DNA from: Rhodoferax sp. AJA081-3
GTDB taxonomy: Bacteria; Pseudomonadota; Gammaproteobacteria; Burkholderiales; Burkholderiaceae_C
Direction of reading: 5' to 3'
Length of the DNA stretch: 64,000 nt
NCBI RefSeq assembly: GCF_017798165.1
Contig: NZ_CP059068.1
Location: 4,960,001-5,024,000 of the forward strand
The notes under the pieces were generated by a model. It was not told the DNA's origin, made no database searches, and saw only the letters and a program-made list of their open reading frames with translations. The position numbers and the translations under genes are program-made. This document shows, piece after piece, positions 52,701 to 61,362 of this stretch (position 1 is the stretch's first letter; every line of letters starts with the position of its first letter).

Positions 52701-53595
52701 TTACGGCATTGAACGCGGCAAGCTCAGCATGGACGTGAACTACACCGTGTTGCCCAACGGCCAGCTCACCGCCAGCAACAAGCTGGTCTTGAACCAGCTG
52801 AGCTTTGGTGACGAGGTCAAGGGCGCACCCAACAGCCTGCCGGTCAAACTGGCCGTAGCGCTGCTGGCCGACAGCAATGGCGTGATCGATATCGACCTGC
52901 CCATCAGCGGCTCGCTGAACGACCCCCAATTCAGCATCGGGTCTCTGGTGTGGAAGGTGGTCACCAATTTGATTGGCAAGGCGCTGACGTCGCCCTTCAG
53001 CCTGCTGGCCCATGCCATGGGTGGCGGTGGTGTTGCTGGCGACGAAGCCAGTACCGTGGTGTTTGCGCCCGGCAGCAGCGCACTGTCGCCCGCTGCGCGG
53101 GAGGGGCTGGATCAGATTGCCAAGGCACTGAGCACACGCCCCACGCTGAACGTGACCGTGGTGGGCACCGCCAGCCTGGAGCAGGAGCGGGATGCCCTGA
53201 AGCGTGAAAACCTCAAGGCGCTTCTGCTGGTCGAAAAGCGCCGCCGCGCCACCGTGACCGGCCAGGACAGCAGTGCAGCCACCACACTGACCGATGCCGA
53301 GTACCCCGTACTGCTGGCCCAGGTCTACCGCCGCGCCGACATCACCAAGCCGCGCAACGTGGTGGGCCTTGCCAAGGACATCCCGGTACCCGAGATGGAA
53401 GCCCTGTTGTTGGCCAGCATCCCCGTCAACGAAGACACCATGCGTACGCTGGCCTTGCAAAGGGGCGTGGTGGTGAAGGACTACCTGGCAAGCCGCAAGC
53501 TGCCGACCGAGCGCCTGTTTGTGGGCGCCGCCAAGACAGTGTCTGCCGATGCAGACTGGAAGCCGCGGGCGGAGTTGAGTGTGACGCAGCGATAG
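49783..53595 (+). CDS. Large DUF748 (AsmA-like) envelope protein
   Basis: The 1270-residue protein starts with a membrane helix (WLGGSVLVLWVLAWLAVPPL). Repeated AsmA-like strand-rich segments of DUF748 follow. Ala/Ser/Pro-rich linkers interrupt it near residues 360, 590 and 850. The C-terminal 180 residues contain an OmpA-like stretch (VVFAPGSSALSPAAREGLDQ). Such proteins are bridges for lipid transport or envelope assembly between the membranes; the role here is inferred. A dispersed repeat copy is inserted in frame at residues 340-356. The gene is single and divergent from the binding-protein gene. Confidence 0.88.
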   Translation: MPLPFTVPPHWLRRAYWLGGSVLVLWVLAWLAVPPLVKQAIENKATAALGRTVSVEAVAFRPWSLELIVSGLAVAAKDGKTPQLQITRAYVDAELESLVRLAPVIDAITLDTPTLQLTHLGDGRYDVDDILERLDQAPASDDTAPLQFALYNLTLNGGTVDFSDHTASGVRQHSLRALNLAVPFVSTLESKRTVKVVPRLAFTLNGSQFDTAAEGTPFAQTQKGEASLKISKLDLAPYLPYLPSSLPVRLQSAVVDADIRLAFEQAKQQKLALTGTLKVSKLALADTAGAPLLAVESVEAALADVRPLDRVVNLASLDIHAPTLQGTRDRNGRINLSLDATKTVVKESATTGARGSKGLKAPAAAAPKPWSLSLERFALHRGALVWADDSIQPAARISLAELELQAKTLRWPLGATTATFEGSASLPSKGKNAARLEFKGEGAELRATAQATLADVELGLAAPYVAQFLQPTVQGVLDAELAATWTAGKPDIKTADTLVVSAPRLTLRDFALKGGKEAAKELVATTSAERAANEMPRFKLLEVGGAQLDVMARTGFIAKLALRTPSAMLHRDAQGQWMVQRWLKTAAPATAPDAVDAAKPSDTASNAAPNAAPATPWQISLAELAIDDGHFKLDDRSLARPVRLELSTLKLQLQNATLDGAKPAPLTLSARVKSGRTEPGSLNYRGTVMWAPIAAQGTVEAVDLPVHAIVPYLADKLNIAVLRADASFKGQVRYAAAAAGAEVQVQGDASLEDFRANTVAGSPSAGTPTADAPDLGVTEELLSWKSLTVPGVNLAMAPGTATRLQVRQANLSDFFARVIVNPSGRINLQDLVKTPESEAANTPQATQPSASASAPASAPISASAPSPLDAIVKMGPISLVNGKVLFSDRFIRPNYSANLSELQGTLSEFASQAADGGVQMADLDLRGRAEGTASLEVTGKVNPLAKPLALDIKGKVRDLDLPPLTAYSIKYAGYGIERGKLSMDVNYTVLPNGQLTASNKLVLNQLSFGDEVKGAPNSLPVKLAVALLADSNGVIDIDLPISGSLNDPQFSIGSLVWKVVTNLIGKALTSPFSLLAHAMGGGGVAGDEASTVVFAPGSSALSPAAREGLDQIAKALSTRPTLNVTVVGTASLEQERDALKRENLKALLLVEKRRRATVTGQDSSAATTLTDAEYPVLLAQVYRRADITKPRNVVGLAKDIPVPEMEALLLASIPVNEDTMRTLALQRGVVVKDYLASRKLPTERLFVGAAKTVSADADWKPRAELSVTQR
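50800..50849 (-). repeat. Dispersed repeat, copy 7, inside the DUF748 coding sequence
   Basis: On the minus strand it reads GAGCCTCTAGCCCCCGT, CGTTGCTGATTC, then the hairpin ACTAC-GGTTTTT-GTAGC. In the gene it adds about 17 residues (ATKTVVKESATTGARGSKG) without a stop codon, in a linker between strand-rich blocks. Confidence 0.85.
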
Positions 53596-53610
53596 CGTGC
53601 GAATGGGGGG

Positions 53611-55359
53611 CTAGTGGAACCCTTTGCCCAACCGCAGCCGGTGCAGCTCTGTCAGCACGCCCGCTGGTGGTGCGGTGGCGTCCACAAACTGCGTCTTGTC
53701 TCCGTCTAGCGTTATGGTGAAGTCCGAGGCGCCGCAGTGCACAAAAACGCTGTTGGGGTCGTAGCTGCGGTTGGTGTAGGTGCATTGGGGCGCGCGTGCC
53801 ACCGTGGGCAAAAACAAACCTTGGTTGGCCTTGCTGCAGTGTTGTCCGGTGCCCAGGGCGTTGCGCAACGAGGGCAGAAGGTCGGTGTGTGAGAAGGCCG
53901 CTGTTTCTTCCCGCGCAACCAGTCCGGTGCCCACTACGGTCATGGGAACACGCGCAAAGGCACGGTCTCCATACAAAGTCTGTTCTCTTAAGCTCAAGGG
54001 CACCATGGCGCGGTGGTCTGCTGTGATGATCAGTGTTCCGTTGTCAAAGAATCCACGGGCCTGCAAACTGCGAACAAAGTTGCCCAACTGCCGGTCCGCG
54101 TAACGGTAGGTCAGCTCTTGCGAGTGCACACCCGTTTCCGGGTCCACATTGGGCAAATGGGTGGTGACAGTCTCCAGCGCCATGAAGACAGGCGCAGACT
54201 TGTGCTCACCCAGCTTGGCCAGGGCGCGGGCATACAGTGCGTCATCGGATGCAGCGTCAAACTGGTAACGCTTGAGCCCTTTGTACGCTTGCGCGTCGTG
54301 GCCCTCTACGGCATCAAACCCTATGTCCTTGAGCCATTTGCCTTTGCCCAGGAAGCCCAGGTTCCCGGTGGTCAAAAACACGGTGTCATAACCCAGCCCG
54401 CGCAGCATGCGCGGCACGGAATCCGCCGGATTGCGGAACTGCTCGAACAGCGTCTTGGCTGCCTTGCCTTTTGCGATGGGGGGCTCTCCTGTCAACAACG
54501 CTACCAAGCCTTGTTCAGACGTTACGCCATTGGCGTAAAAATTGGTGAAGCGCACCCCTGTTTTGCTGACGGCATCAAACTCTGGCGTCCAGTTGTTGAT
54601 GCCGGAGAAAAGCGCACTGTGGTACATGGACAGTGATTCAAAAACCAGCAGGATGACATCGCTGCGTGTATTGACTGCTTTGGTGCAGCCTGCGTTTTCC
54701 GGCGGTGGGCTGGTAGCCAGTGTTGTTGCAAATGCCTTGGAATACGGCGTGCTGCTGGTGGGGCGGCTGAAGAAAACCTGAATCGAGTTTTGCAAGAAGG
54801 TGTCGTGGTATTCCTTGCGCTCTACCAGTTCACAACCCACCACTCCCACGCCTATCAGCAGGTACAGAAACAAGGGCTGCAAAGACGGTCGGTCGTCCTT
54901 CACGTAGCGCACAAAAACCAGCAGCACCACAGCCAGAGCAAAAACGCCGGCCAACAAGGTCCAGGCGCTGGGCAGCAATTGCTGCACAAAGCCTGTGACT
55001 GTGCCTATTTCGCCCGCAAACTGCCGTAACTCGGACCAGGTGAGCCGGGTCCACAACTGGTGGGTGACCACCAGATCTACCGCCGTGATGACCAAGCCCA
55101 ACAACAGTACGAGCCTCAGCGTCACCCGCGCAAACCGCAGCCGGGAAACACAAGACAGCAAGTGGATCGTGAGCAGGAGCAAGACCAGCTTGGACTCGTG
55201 GGTTATGGCCTTGGTCGACAGGCACCAGGCGCAGTCCATATAGGCCCGCGACACCATCTCCAGCGCGAACAGCTTGTAGCCGACCAGTGCCAACACCAGC
55301 AACAGAATATGCAGACAGGGATCACGCCAAAGCTGCCAAATGCCGGGTTTGGACGTCAT
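53611..55359 (-). CDS. LtaS/phosphoethanolamine transferase-like sulfatase-family membrane protein
   Basis: The 582-residue protein has five N-terminal membrane helices (about residues 10-200) and a C-terminal alkaline-phosphatase-fold domain. Landmarks are ILLVFESLSMYHSALF (metal-binding glutamate), NGVTSEQGLVALLTG with the likely nucleophile threonine, FLTTGNLGFLG, METVTTHLPNVDPETG-type (ALETVTTHLPN) and ITADHRAM with the metal-binding D and H. It transfers a phospho-alcohol group to an envelope sugar or lipid in relatives (LtaS, OpgB, EptA). The target here is unknown. ATG 55359 is chosen over GTG 55368. Confidence 0.85.
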   Translation of the reverse strand: MTSKPGIWQLWRDPCLHILLLVLALVGYKLFALEMVSRAYMDCAWCLSTKAITHESKLVLLLLTIHLLSCVSRLRFARVTLRLVLLLGLVITAVDLVVTHQLWTRLTWSELRQFAGEIGTVTGFVQQLLPSAWTLLAGVFALAVVLLVFVRYVKDDRPSLQPLFLYLLIGVGVVGCELVERKEYHDTFLQNSIQVFFSRPTSSTPYSKAFATTLATSPPPENAGCTKAVNTRSDVILLVFESLSMYHSALFSGINNWTPEFDAVSKTGVRFTNFYANGVTSEQGLVALLTGEPPIAKGKAAKTLFEQFRNPADSVPRMLRGLGYDTVFLTTGNLGFLGKGKWLKDIGFDAVEGHDAQAYKGLKRYQFDAASDDALYARALAKLGEHKSAPVFMALETVTTHLPNVDPETGVHSQELTYRYADRQLGNFVRSLQARGFFDNGTLIITADHRAMVPLSLREQTLYGDRAFARVPMTVVGTGLVAREETAAFSHTDLLPSLRNALGTGQHCSKANQGLFLPTVARAPQCTYTNRSYDPNSVFVHCGASDFTITLDGDKTQFVDATAPPAGVLTELHRLRLGKGFH

Positions 55360-55729
55360 GGTGTGCACACAGAAAGGTCTTTCACGGAACCTCCCCAGTT
55401 GTCGCCCGCGGGAGCTGAATATCTACCTCATTCACTTGCAAATCAAGACCTCTTAAAGCGACCAGAATTTACGCGAGTGACGCCAGGTGCGCCTCCCATA
55501 TCCGGGTGGTTTGCATAACAATGCCGAAGCTAAATTGTTAGCAACTGAAACGGCGCATAGCGGCGCAACTTTTGTAAAACAATGTTTTGAATGCCTGATG
55601 TGGGGTTTGAGGTGACGCCTGTCGAATGCATCAGAGTAAAACCAGTTCCTAGCCCCCGTGGAATGGACATTCTTTGCTATCAATATTGATATATCTATTT
55701 GCACAGCGTTGCGCTATAACTGAACCACC
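55360..55729. other. Divergent intergenic region
   Basis: This 370-base spacer lies between two divergent genes and holds no supported gene. It contains two short inverted repeats (AACAAT-N11-ATTGTT near 55518-55540 and AAAAC-AAT-GTTTT near 55576-55588) and a copy of the dispersed repeat at its right end. A minus-strand frame of 83 codons (55453-55704) runs backwards through the repeat and is not coding. Confidence 0.5.
55643..55695 (+). repeat. Dispersed repeat, copy 8, upstream of the third binding protein
   Basis: It reads CAGTTCCTAGCCCCCGT, GGAATGGACA, then GCTATCAATATTGATAT as the hairpin end (ATCAATATTGAT is a perfect palindrome here). It is a less conserved copy at the 5' side, about 35 bases before the binding-protein start codon. 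Confidence 0.75.
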
Positions 55730-56539
55730 ATGTCCAGCCACCGAGTCAGTCTGCGCATTGCCAGCACCCTGCTGTGTGGTTTGCTCGCGTGTGTGGTGCA
55801 GGCCAAGGAATTTTTGGTGGTGGGCACTACGTTTGCACGCGTTTACGAGCAAACCGAAACGGGTGAATTCATTGGCCTGGGTGCAGAGCTGGCCCGCAGC
55901 ATTGCCCAGCAACAGGGCTTGACGCTGAAGTTCGGTATCTACCCTTGGGCCCGGGCGCAAGAGATGGTGGCCAATGGCAGCGCAGATGTGCTGGTGGGCC
56001 CGTACAAAACACCTGCGCGGGAAGCGCGTTTCGCGTTTGCCGACCAGCCCTTCTACCAGGACAACATGGTGTTCTACAAGCTGGCCAGCTCCAAGGCCAA
56101 CTGGGATGGAAGTTATGAATCGCTGAAGGGCAAGCGCCTGGTGGCCGTGCTGGGTTGGGTCTATGGCACGCCGTTTGACCAGGAGCGTGCCAAGCTGGGT
56201 GTCACCAATGCCAATACGGTGGAAAGCGGGCTGACCATGCTGCTGAACAACCGCATGGACTTTTTTGTGGCCAACGAACGCAACACCACGGCCGGCATGG
56301 CGTCGCTGGGCAAGTACGACCAGTTTGCGGTTGTCTCCCCCATGATTGGCAGAGAGGTTGGCTACTTTGCGTTCACCAAGGATGCCGAGCACGAAGACTT
56401 GCGCCAGGCCTTTAATGCGGGTCTGGCCAAGCTGATTGACTCTGGTGAATATGCGGCCATGGCCAAACGATTCAGCATCACGGTGCCGGCGGCGCTAATG
56501 GGCAAGGGGCGTGTGGCAAAGCCGCCTGCCGCTAAATAG
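55730..56539 (+). CDS. Solitary periplasmic substrate-binding protein, family 3-like (c)
   Basis: The 269-residue protein has a signal peptide (TLLCGLLACVVQAKE) and a family-3 binding fold. FIGLGAELARSIAQQQGL and YPWARAQEMVANGSADVLVGPYKTPAREARFAFADQPF are in lobe one, and LKGKRLVAVLGWVYGTPFDQ in lobe two. It ends in a short basic tail. No ABC membrane or ATPase genes are adjacent. The neighbouring M23 peptidase on the minus strand converges with it (15 bases between stops). Confidence 0.87.
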   Translation: MSSHRVSLRIASTLLCGLLACVVQAKEFLVVGTTFARVYEQTETGEFIGLGAELARSIAQQQGLTLKFGIYPWARAQEMVANGSADVLVGPYKTPAREARFAFADQPFYQDNMVFYKLASSKANWDGSYESLKGKRLVAVLGWVYGTPFDQERAKLGVTNANTVESGLTMLLNNRMDFFVANERNTTAGMASLGKYDQFAVVSPMIGREVGYFAFTKDAEHEDLRQAFNAGLAKLIDSGEYAAMAKRFSITVPAALMGKGRVAKPPAAK

Positions 56540-56554
56540 GAGGCGCCGCAGGCC

Positions 56555-57463
56555 TCAGCTTGCCAGAAACAAGGCAGGGTCCACCATCTTGCGGTTCAGC
56601 ACCACGCCCCAGTGCAGATGCGGCCCAGTGGCGCGGCCGGTGGCGCCGACCGACCCCACGCGGTCACCCACAGTCACCACATCCCCAACCTTTGCATGGA
56701 TGGCACTCAGGTGGCCCACCATGCTCAGCAGCCCGCCGCCGTGGTCCATAAAGACGGTGTTGCCGCCGAAAAAATAGTCGCCGATGTCGATGACGCGCCC
56801 CGGCAGCGGTGCCAGCACCGGCGTACCAGCCGCAGCGGCAATGTCCATGCCACTGTGGGGGCTGCGTGCCTGGCCATTGAATACACGGCGCAGGCCAAAC
56901 GAACTGGAGCGCCGCCCGGCCACAGGTGCCGCCATGCGCAATTGGCCGGGGTGGGGCAGGGGCTCGGTAAAGGTGGCCATGACCGTTGTCATGTGGGCCC
57001 GTTCGCGCGCAAAACGCGCCTCGTCTGCCGCCGACAAATCTACCTTGCCAGGCGCAACCTTCAGTTTTTGCACCGGGTACTGCTTGGCTGCTACGGTGAA
57101 CCCCACCTGGCGCTGGTTGTCGCCTTCACCCTGCACGGCGATGTGGGCGGGGCCTGGCGTGGTAGACAACGCTATGCCGACCAGGGCGGTCCATCGTGTT
57201 GTGTCGCCCAGCACCAGCAGCGGCAATTCTCCCCAGTGGGCGATCGGGCGTGTGGCAGCGGGGCCCAGGTCCAGCCGGGCAATGCCGCCAGGCACGGCGG
57301 CGGCTTGGGGCCATATTGGAGAAGCCGATGCCTCCGTTGCGGTGCGCGCCGCCAGCGCGGGTGTTGATACCAAGAGGCTCAGGCCGGCGAGTAAGACATG
57401 GCGGCGATGGGGTGGAGAAAACGTGGTGCAGGGCAGAAACAGTGGCACGGTGGTCAAGGTCAC
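56555..57463 (-). CDS. M23-family metallopeptidase
   Basis: The 302-residue protein has an N-terminal hydrophobic export signal after a basic patch (HRRHVLLAGLSLLVS). An N-terminal beta domain follows, then the LytM domain with SFGLRRVFNG, the zinc ligands in HSGMDIAA, and the conserved HLHWG near the end. A GNTVFMDHGGGLLSMVGHLS stretch completes the site. It probably cuts peptidoglycan cross-links in the periplasm, or regulates amidases. GTG 57463 is the assigned start. It is divergent from the amidohydrolase gene. Confidence 0.87.
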   Translation of the reverse strand: MTLTTVPLFLPCTTFSPPHRRHVLLAGLSLLVSTPALAARTATEASASPIWPQAAAVPGGIARLDLGPAATRPIAHWGELPLLVLGDTTRWTALVGIALSTTPGPAHIAVQGEGDNQRQVGFTVAAKQYPVQKLKVAPGKVDLSAADEARFARERAHMTTVMATFTEPLPHPGQLRMAAPVAGRRSSSFGLRRVFNGQARSPHSGMDIAAAAGTPVLAPLPGRVIDIGDYFFGGNTVFMDHGGGLLSMVGHLSAIHAKVGDVVTVGDRVGSVGATGRATGPHLHWGVVLNRKMVDPALFLAS

Positions 57464-57570
57464 AAAGAGCAGGCTACGCTGCGGTGCGCCGAGAATAGCA
57501 GGCAGAGCCTTCCAACCCCCGGCGCTATGATGTCAGGCCGTTCTTTCTTCCTTCACCAGCTGTCAAAACC

Positions 57571-59220
57571 ATGCACATATCCGCACCTTTTTTGTACCGC
57601 GCCGTAGGGCAACTGGCGTGTTTTGCGGCGCTTGCTCTAGTGGCTCTGTCGGCCAGTGCCCAGACAAGCTGGAACAAGGACGCCGGCCTGGTGCTGGTAG
57701 GCAAGGTAGTGACCATGAACGACGCGGGCGACGTGTTGCCCAACGCGCGGGTCTGGCTGGCCGGTGGCAAGATCATGGCCATTGCGCGCGCAGGTGAGGC
57801 ATTGCCCGATGGCGCCAAGGATGCGCCGGTGGTGGACAGCAAAGGCGTCATCTACCCCGGCATCATTGATTTGCACAACCACCCCGAATACGCCATCTAT
57901 CCGCTGATGCCCATCCAGCGCAAATACCGTGACCGTTATGAGTGGCGCTGGTACGACGACATCTACAACAAACGCATCACCTTCCCGCAAGAGGTGCTGA
58001 CCCGAGCACACTACCTGGACTTGGGGCTTGAGATTGGCCGTTACGGTGAATACAAGGCCCTGGCCGGTGGCACCACCAGTCTGCAGGGTGGGCGCGTCAA
58101 CCTGGCCTATTCCAAAGAAGAGTGCCTGGTGCGCAATATCGAAAATTCGCCGGTGGAGTCGCGTGTGGCCGCGAGCCGGGTAGACATGGGCCGTAGCGCC
58201 AAGGAATGGTCCGCCATGCAGACCGAGCGCAGCAAGGGCCCGCTGGTGGTGCACCTGGCCGAAGGACCATCGCCCCGCATGGCCCTGGAGTTTGGTGCCA
58301 TGAAAGACAGCAACCTGATAGGCCCCGAGCTGATTGCCATCCACGGCGTGGGCCTGACCGAGCCCCAACTGCAGGAGCTGGCCACGGTGGGTGCCAAGCT
58401 GGTGTGGTCACCCTTGTCCAACTTCATGCTCTATGGCCAGACTGCCAATGTGGCGGCCGCCAAACGCGCCGGCCTGTCCATCAGCCTGGCGCCGGACTGG
58501 GCGCCCTCGGGCAGCAAGTCCAGCCTGGGTGAACTCAAGGTGGCCGACCTGGTCAACAAACATGCCTTGAACGGTTTGTTCAGCGAGCGTGAGCTGGTTG
58601 AGATGGTCACGCGCAAGCCGGCCGATGCCATGGGCTGGGGCCAGCGCCTGGGCCAGATCACCGAGGGTTACCTGGCCGATGTGGTGGTGGTGGACGACCG
58701 CCATGCAGATCCCTACCGCAACCTGATCAATACCATCGAAGACAACATTCAACTCGTGGCTGTGCGGGGCGAACCCTTGTATGGCGATGCGGCCCTGCTC
58801 AAGACCACACGGGGCAGTGATGACGCGGAAACCGTAGCGACCTTTGCCCGCGCCAAGCGTACCAAGGCCATGACGCCGAATTGCCCGGCCACCAGTCTGC
58901 CGCCCATGACGGTGGCCGAGACCAAGGCCCGTATCCAGCAGGGCCTGAAGTTTGATGCCGCGCAGTTGGCCGCCAAACTAACACCCGAGCAACTGGGAAA
59001 AGACTTTGCTACCTGCAGCCTGCCGGTACCTGCTACCGGGGCCAGCGCAACACCGGCCGATGCCAAACGCCTGCTGGCCTGCCGCTTTGGCCTACCGTTT
59101 GAGAAAACGCGCCTGAGCCCGCTGACCACCAACGAAGACTCCGAGTTTTTCTCACGCCTGATGAAAAACCGCAACCTGCCCAAGTACCTGAAGGCCTTGC
59201 CTTCTTACTACCGCCAATAG
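57571..59220 (+). CDS. Exported amidohydrolase-family protein
   Basis: The 549-residue protein has a signal peptide (CFAALALVALSASAQ) and a metal-dependent amidohydrolase barrel. VLVGKVVTMNDAGDVLPNARVWLAGGKI is the N-terminal beta part. The first ligands are in GIIDLHNHPEYA, a later histidine is in LIAIHGVGLTE, and the region APDWAPSGSKSSLGELK follows. The C-terminal 100 residues extend past the barrel and carry four cysteines. An imidazolonepropionase- or cytosine-deaminase-like chemistry is possible; the substrate is unknown. The two-component genes follow at once. Confidence 0.85.
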   Translation: MHISAPFLYRAVGQLACFAALALVALSASAQTSWNKDAGLVLVGKVVTMNDAGDVLPNARVWLAGGKIMAIARAGEALPDGAKDAPVVDSKGVIYPGIIDLHNHPEYAIYPLMPIQRKYRDRYEWRWYDDIYNKRITFPQEVLTRAHYLDLGLEIGRYGEYKALAGGTTSLQGGRVNLAYSKEECLVRNIENSPVESRVAASRVDMGRSAKEWSAMQTERSKGPLVVHLAEGPSPRMALEFGAMKDSNLIGPELIAIHGVGLTEPQLQELATVGAKLVWSPLSNFMLYGQTANVAAAKRAGLSISLAPDWAPSGSKSSLGELKVADLVNKHALNGLFSERELVEMVTRKPADAMGWGQRLGQITEGYLADVVVVDDRHADPYRNLINTIEDNIQLVAVRGEPLYGDAALLKTTRGSDDAETVATFARAKRTKAMTPNCPATSLPPMTVAETKARIQQGLKFDAAQLAAKLTPEQLGKDFATCSLPVPATGASATPADAKRLLACRFGLPFEKTRLSPLTTNEDSEFFSRLMKNRNLPKYLKALPSYYRQ

Positions 59221-59231
59221 CCCAGTCACCA

Positions 59232-59936
59232 ATGGCCCACATACTGATTGCCGAAGACGATGATTTGCTGCGCGATGCCTTGTCCGCGCAGCTCACCCAG
59301 GCCGGCCACACCGTGGCCAGCGCCGCCCACGGCCTGCAGGCCCGCGAACTGCTAGAGAGCACCCGTTTTGATGGTGTGATCCTAGACCTGGGCCTGCCCA
59401 AGATGGATGGCATGGCCGTGTTGCAGTGGATACGCCAGCGTGTGCTGGCCCTGCCGGTGCTGATACTGACCGCGCGGGACGGGGTCGATGACCGCGTACA
59501 TGGCCTCAATGCCGGTGCCGATGACTACCTGACCAAACCCTTCATCATGGCCGAGCTGCAGGCGCGCCTGGCTGCCATGCTGCGCCGCTCGCGCATGCCG
59601 GCGTTTGGCGGATCGCTGGAGATTGCCGGCCCCAGCACCAGCAAACTGCGGGTGGACGCCCAGCAGCCCCGGGCCTGGCTGGGCGAGGACGAGATGGAGC
59701 TGACCCAGCGCGAATGGGCGCTGCTGTCTTTGCTGGTAGCCAATGCCGGTCAGGTCGTCAGCCGTGAAGACGTGTTAAACGCCTGGCAGAGCGAGCCCGG
59801 GGAGCCCACGGGCGGTGTGGCCTCCAATGCGCTGGAGGTGTACGTGCACCGCCTGCGCCGCAAGCTGGCCGACTCGGGCCTGGGCATACGCAATGTGCGC
59901 GGCCTGGGCTACCTGCTGGAATCCAGCGCCGCGTGA
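59232..59936 (+). CDS. OmpR/QseB-type response regulator
   Basis: The 234-residue protein has a receiver domain with the acidic pair in IAEDDDLLRD, the phosphorylated aspartate in VILDLGLPKMDG (near residue 51), and K in LTKPFIM. A winged-helix DNA-binding domain follows, ending VYVHRLRRKL and NVRGLGYLL. An insert of about 15 residues lies before the winged-helix domain. It is likely the DNA-binding output of the sensor kinase whose gene begins 7 bases downstream. It may share a transcript with the amidohydrolase, 11 bases upstream. Confidence 0.93.
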   Translation: MAHILIAEDDDLLRDALSAQLTQAGHTVASAAHGLQARELLESTRFDGVILDLGLPKMDGMAVLQWIRQRVLALPVLILTARDGVDDRVHGLNAGADDYLTKPFIMAELQARLAAMLRRSRMPAFGGSLEIAGPSTSKLRVDAQQPRAWLGEDEMELTQREWALLSLLVANAGQVVSREDVLNAWQSEPGEPTGGVASNALEVYVHRLRRKLADSGLGIRNVRGLGYLLESSAA

Positions 59937-59943
59937 CCCACGC

Positions 59944-61344
59944 ATGAAGCCTGCTGGCCGATCCCTGTTGCCGGGCTTGTCGCTCAAGCGCCAGTTGTTG
60001 CTGTGGCTGTTGCTGCCGCAGTTGCTGCTGTGGTCGGTGGGCGGCGTGTTGGCCTGGCGCATTGCGCTCAGTTATGCGGATACCGGCATCAACCAGTCGC
60101 TCAAACAATCGGTGCGTGCGCTGGCACGCCAGGTCAAGCCGGTAGGTTCGGGCTTGCTGGTGGACTTTCCACGTGCAGCACAGGACGTGTTGGAGCAGGA
60201 CCCGACCGACCGTATGGGCTACATGGTGTCGTCGCCTCCCGGCAGTTTTGTGCTGGGCAATGGCCAGTTGCCGCCGCCGCCCGATGGTGTGTTGATACAG
60301 ACCGGCGAACCGCTGATTTACGACGCCCGTCTGGACGGCAAAAAGGTGCGCGTGGCTGTGCTGGAAGTGACGTATGGTGAGGCCAACTCGCCCCAGCGCC
60401 TGCGGGTGCAGGTGTCCAAGAGCCTGGCCGTGCAGGAGCAGGTAGCGCGGGAGCTGGTGTTTGACATGCTGGTGCCACTGGCTGCGCTGGGTGTGTTGCT
60501 GGGTATCCTCATCAATGCCGGTATTGCGCGTGGCCTGCATCCACTCAAACGGCTGGAGGCCCAACTGGGCGACCGCACCGGGCCCGCGTTGTCGGCCTTG
60601 CCGCCCATCGAGCTGGCCCAGGCCCCGCATGAGGTGCATTCGCTGGCGCTGGCCGTCAACCAGTTGCTGGACGCCGTGCGCCGCAGCCTTAGCCAGGAGA
60701 AACGTTTTGTCAACGACGCGGCCCACCAGTTGCGCACACCACTGGCCGGCCTAGTCAGCCAGACCGAGCTGGCTTTGAACGAGACGGAGCTGTCGGCAGT
60801 GAAGGAGCGGCTGGTCAAGGTGCACGCCGGTGCGCTGCGCAGCGCCCACCTGGTGCACCAGTTGTTGTCGCTGGCGCGCACCGAGGCCGATGTGACCCTG
60901 CAGCCGCTGGACCTGGCGCAACTGGCGCGAGAAGTGGCCCGCGAGTGGACGCCACGCGCACTGGCCGCGGGTGTGGACCTGGGCTACGAAGGCGAGGGCA
61001 GTGTCGTGGTGCAGGGCGAAAAACTGCTGCTGCGCGAGGTGCTGAACAACCTGATCGACAACGCATTGCACTACGCAGGCACCGGCGCCGCCTTGACCGT
61101 GCGTGTGCGCCGCGAAGCCAACAGCTGTGTGCTGGAAGTGGAAGACACTGGCCCGGGCCTGTCCAATGCCGATCTGTCCCGCGTGTTCGAGCGCTTCTGG
61201 CGGGCCAGCGAGTTGCCGGGTGGCTGTGGTCTGGGCCTGGCCATCGTGGCAGAGATTGCCCACCGGCATGGTGGCACGGCCACCGCACTGGCCACGCAAC
61301 CCACGGGCCTGACCGTGCGGATCACGCTGCCACTGACAGTCTAG
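59944..61344 (+). CDS. QseC/PmrB-type sensor histidine kinase
   Basis: The 466-residue inner-membrane kinase has a first helix (LKRQLLLWLLLPQLLLWSV), a periplasmic domain of about 140 residues, and a second helix near residue 180. It then has HAMP-like and HisKA domains with the histidine in AAHQLRTPLAGLV (near residue 262), and an ATPase domain (NNLIDNALHYA, DTGPGL, GCGLGLAIV). ATG 59944 is in frame with a longer open frame that overlaps the regulator, but it is the first natural start. It is the cognate partner of the regulator before it. Its signal is unknown. Confidence 0.93.
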   Translation: MKPAGRSLLPGLSLKRQLLLWLLLPQLLLWSVGGVLAWRIALSYADTGINQSLKQSVRALARQVKPVGSGLLVDFPRAAQDVLEQDPTDRMGYMVSSPPGSFVLGNGQLPPPPDGVLIQTGEPLIYDARLDGKKVRVAVLEVTYGEANSPQRLRVQVSKSLAVQEQVARELVFDMLVPLAALGVLLGILINAGIARGLHPLKRLEAQLGDRTGPALSALPPIELAQAPHEVHSLALAVNQLLDAVRRSLSQEKRFVNDAAHQLRTPLAGLVSQTELALNETELSAVKERLVKVHAGALRSAHLVHQLLSLARTEADVTLQPLDLAQLAREVAREWTPRALAAGVDLGYEGEGSVVVQGEKLLLREVLNNLIDNALHYAGTGAALTVRVRREANSCVLEVEDTGPGLSNADLSRVFERFWRASELPGGCGLGLAIVAEIAHRHGGTATALATQPTGLTVRITLPLTV

Positions 61345-61362
61345 CCAAATCTATACTGGTCA

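Noticed and set aside
52138..53460. A 440-codon minus-strand frame over the DUF748 gene
   Set aside because: The product is Gln/His/Gly-rich without domain signs; it is a shadow of the coding strand.
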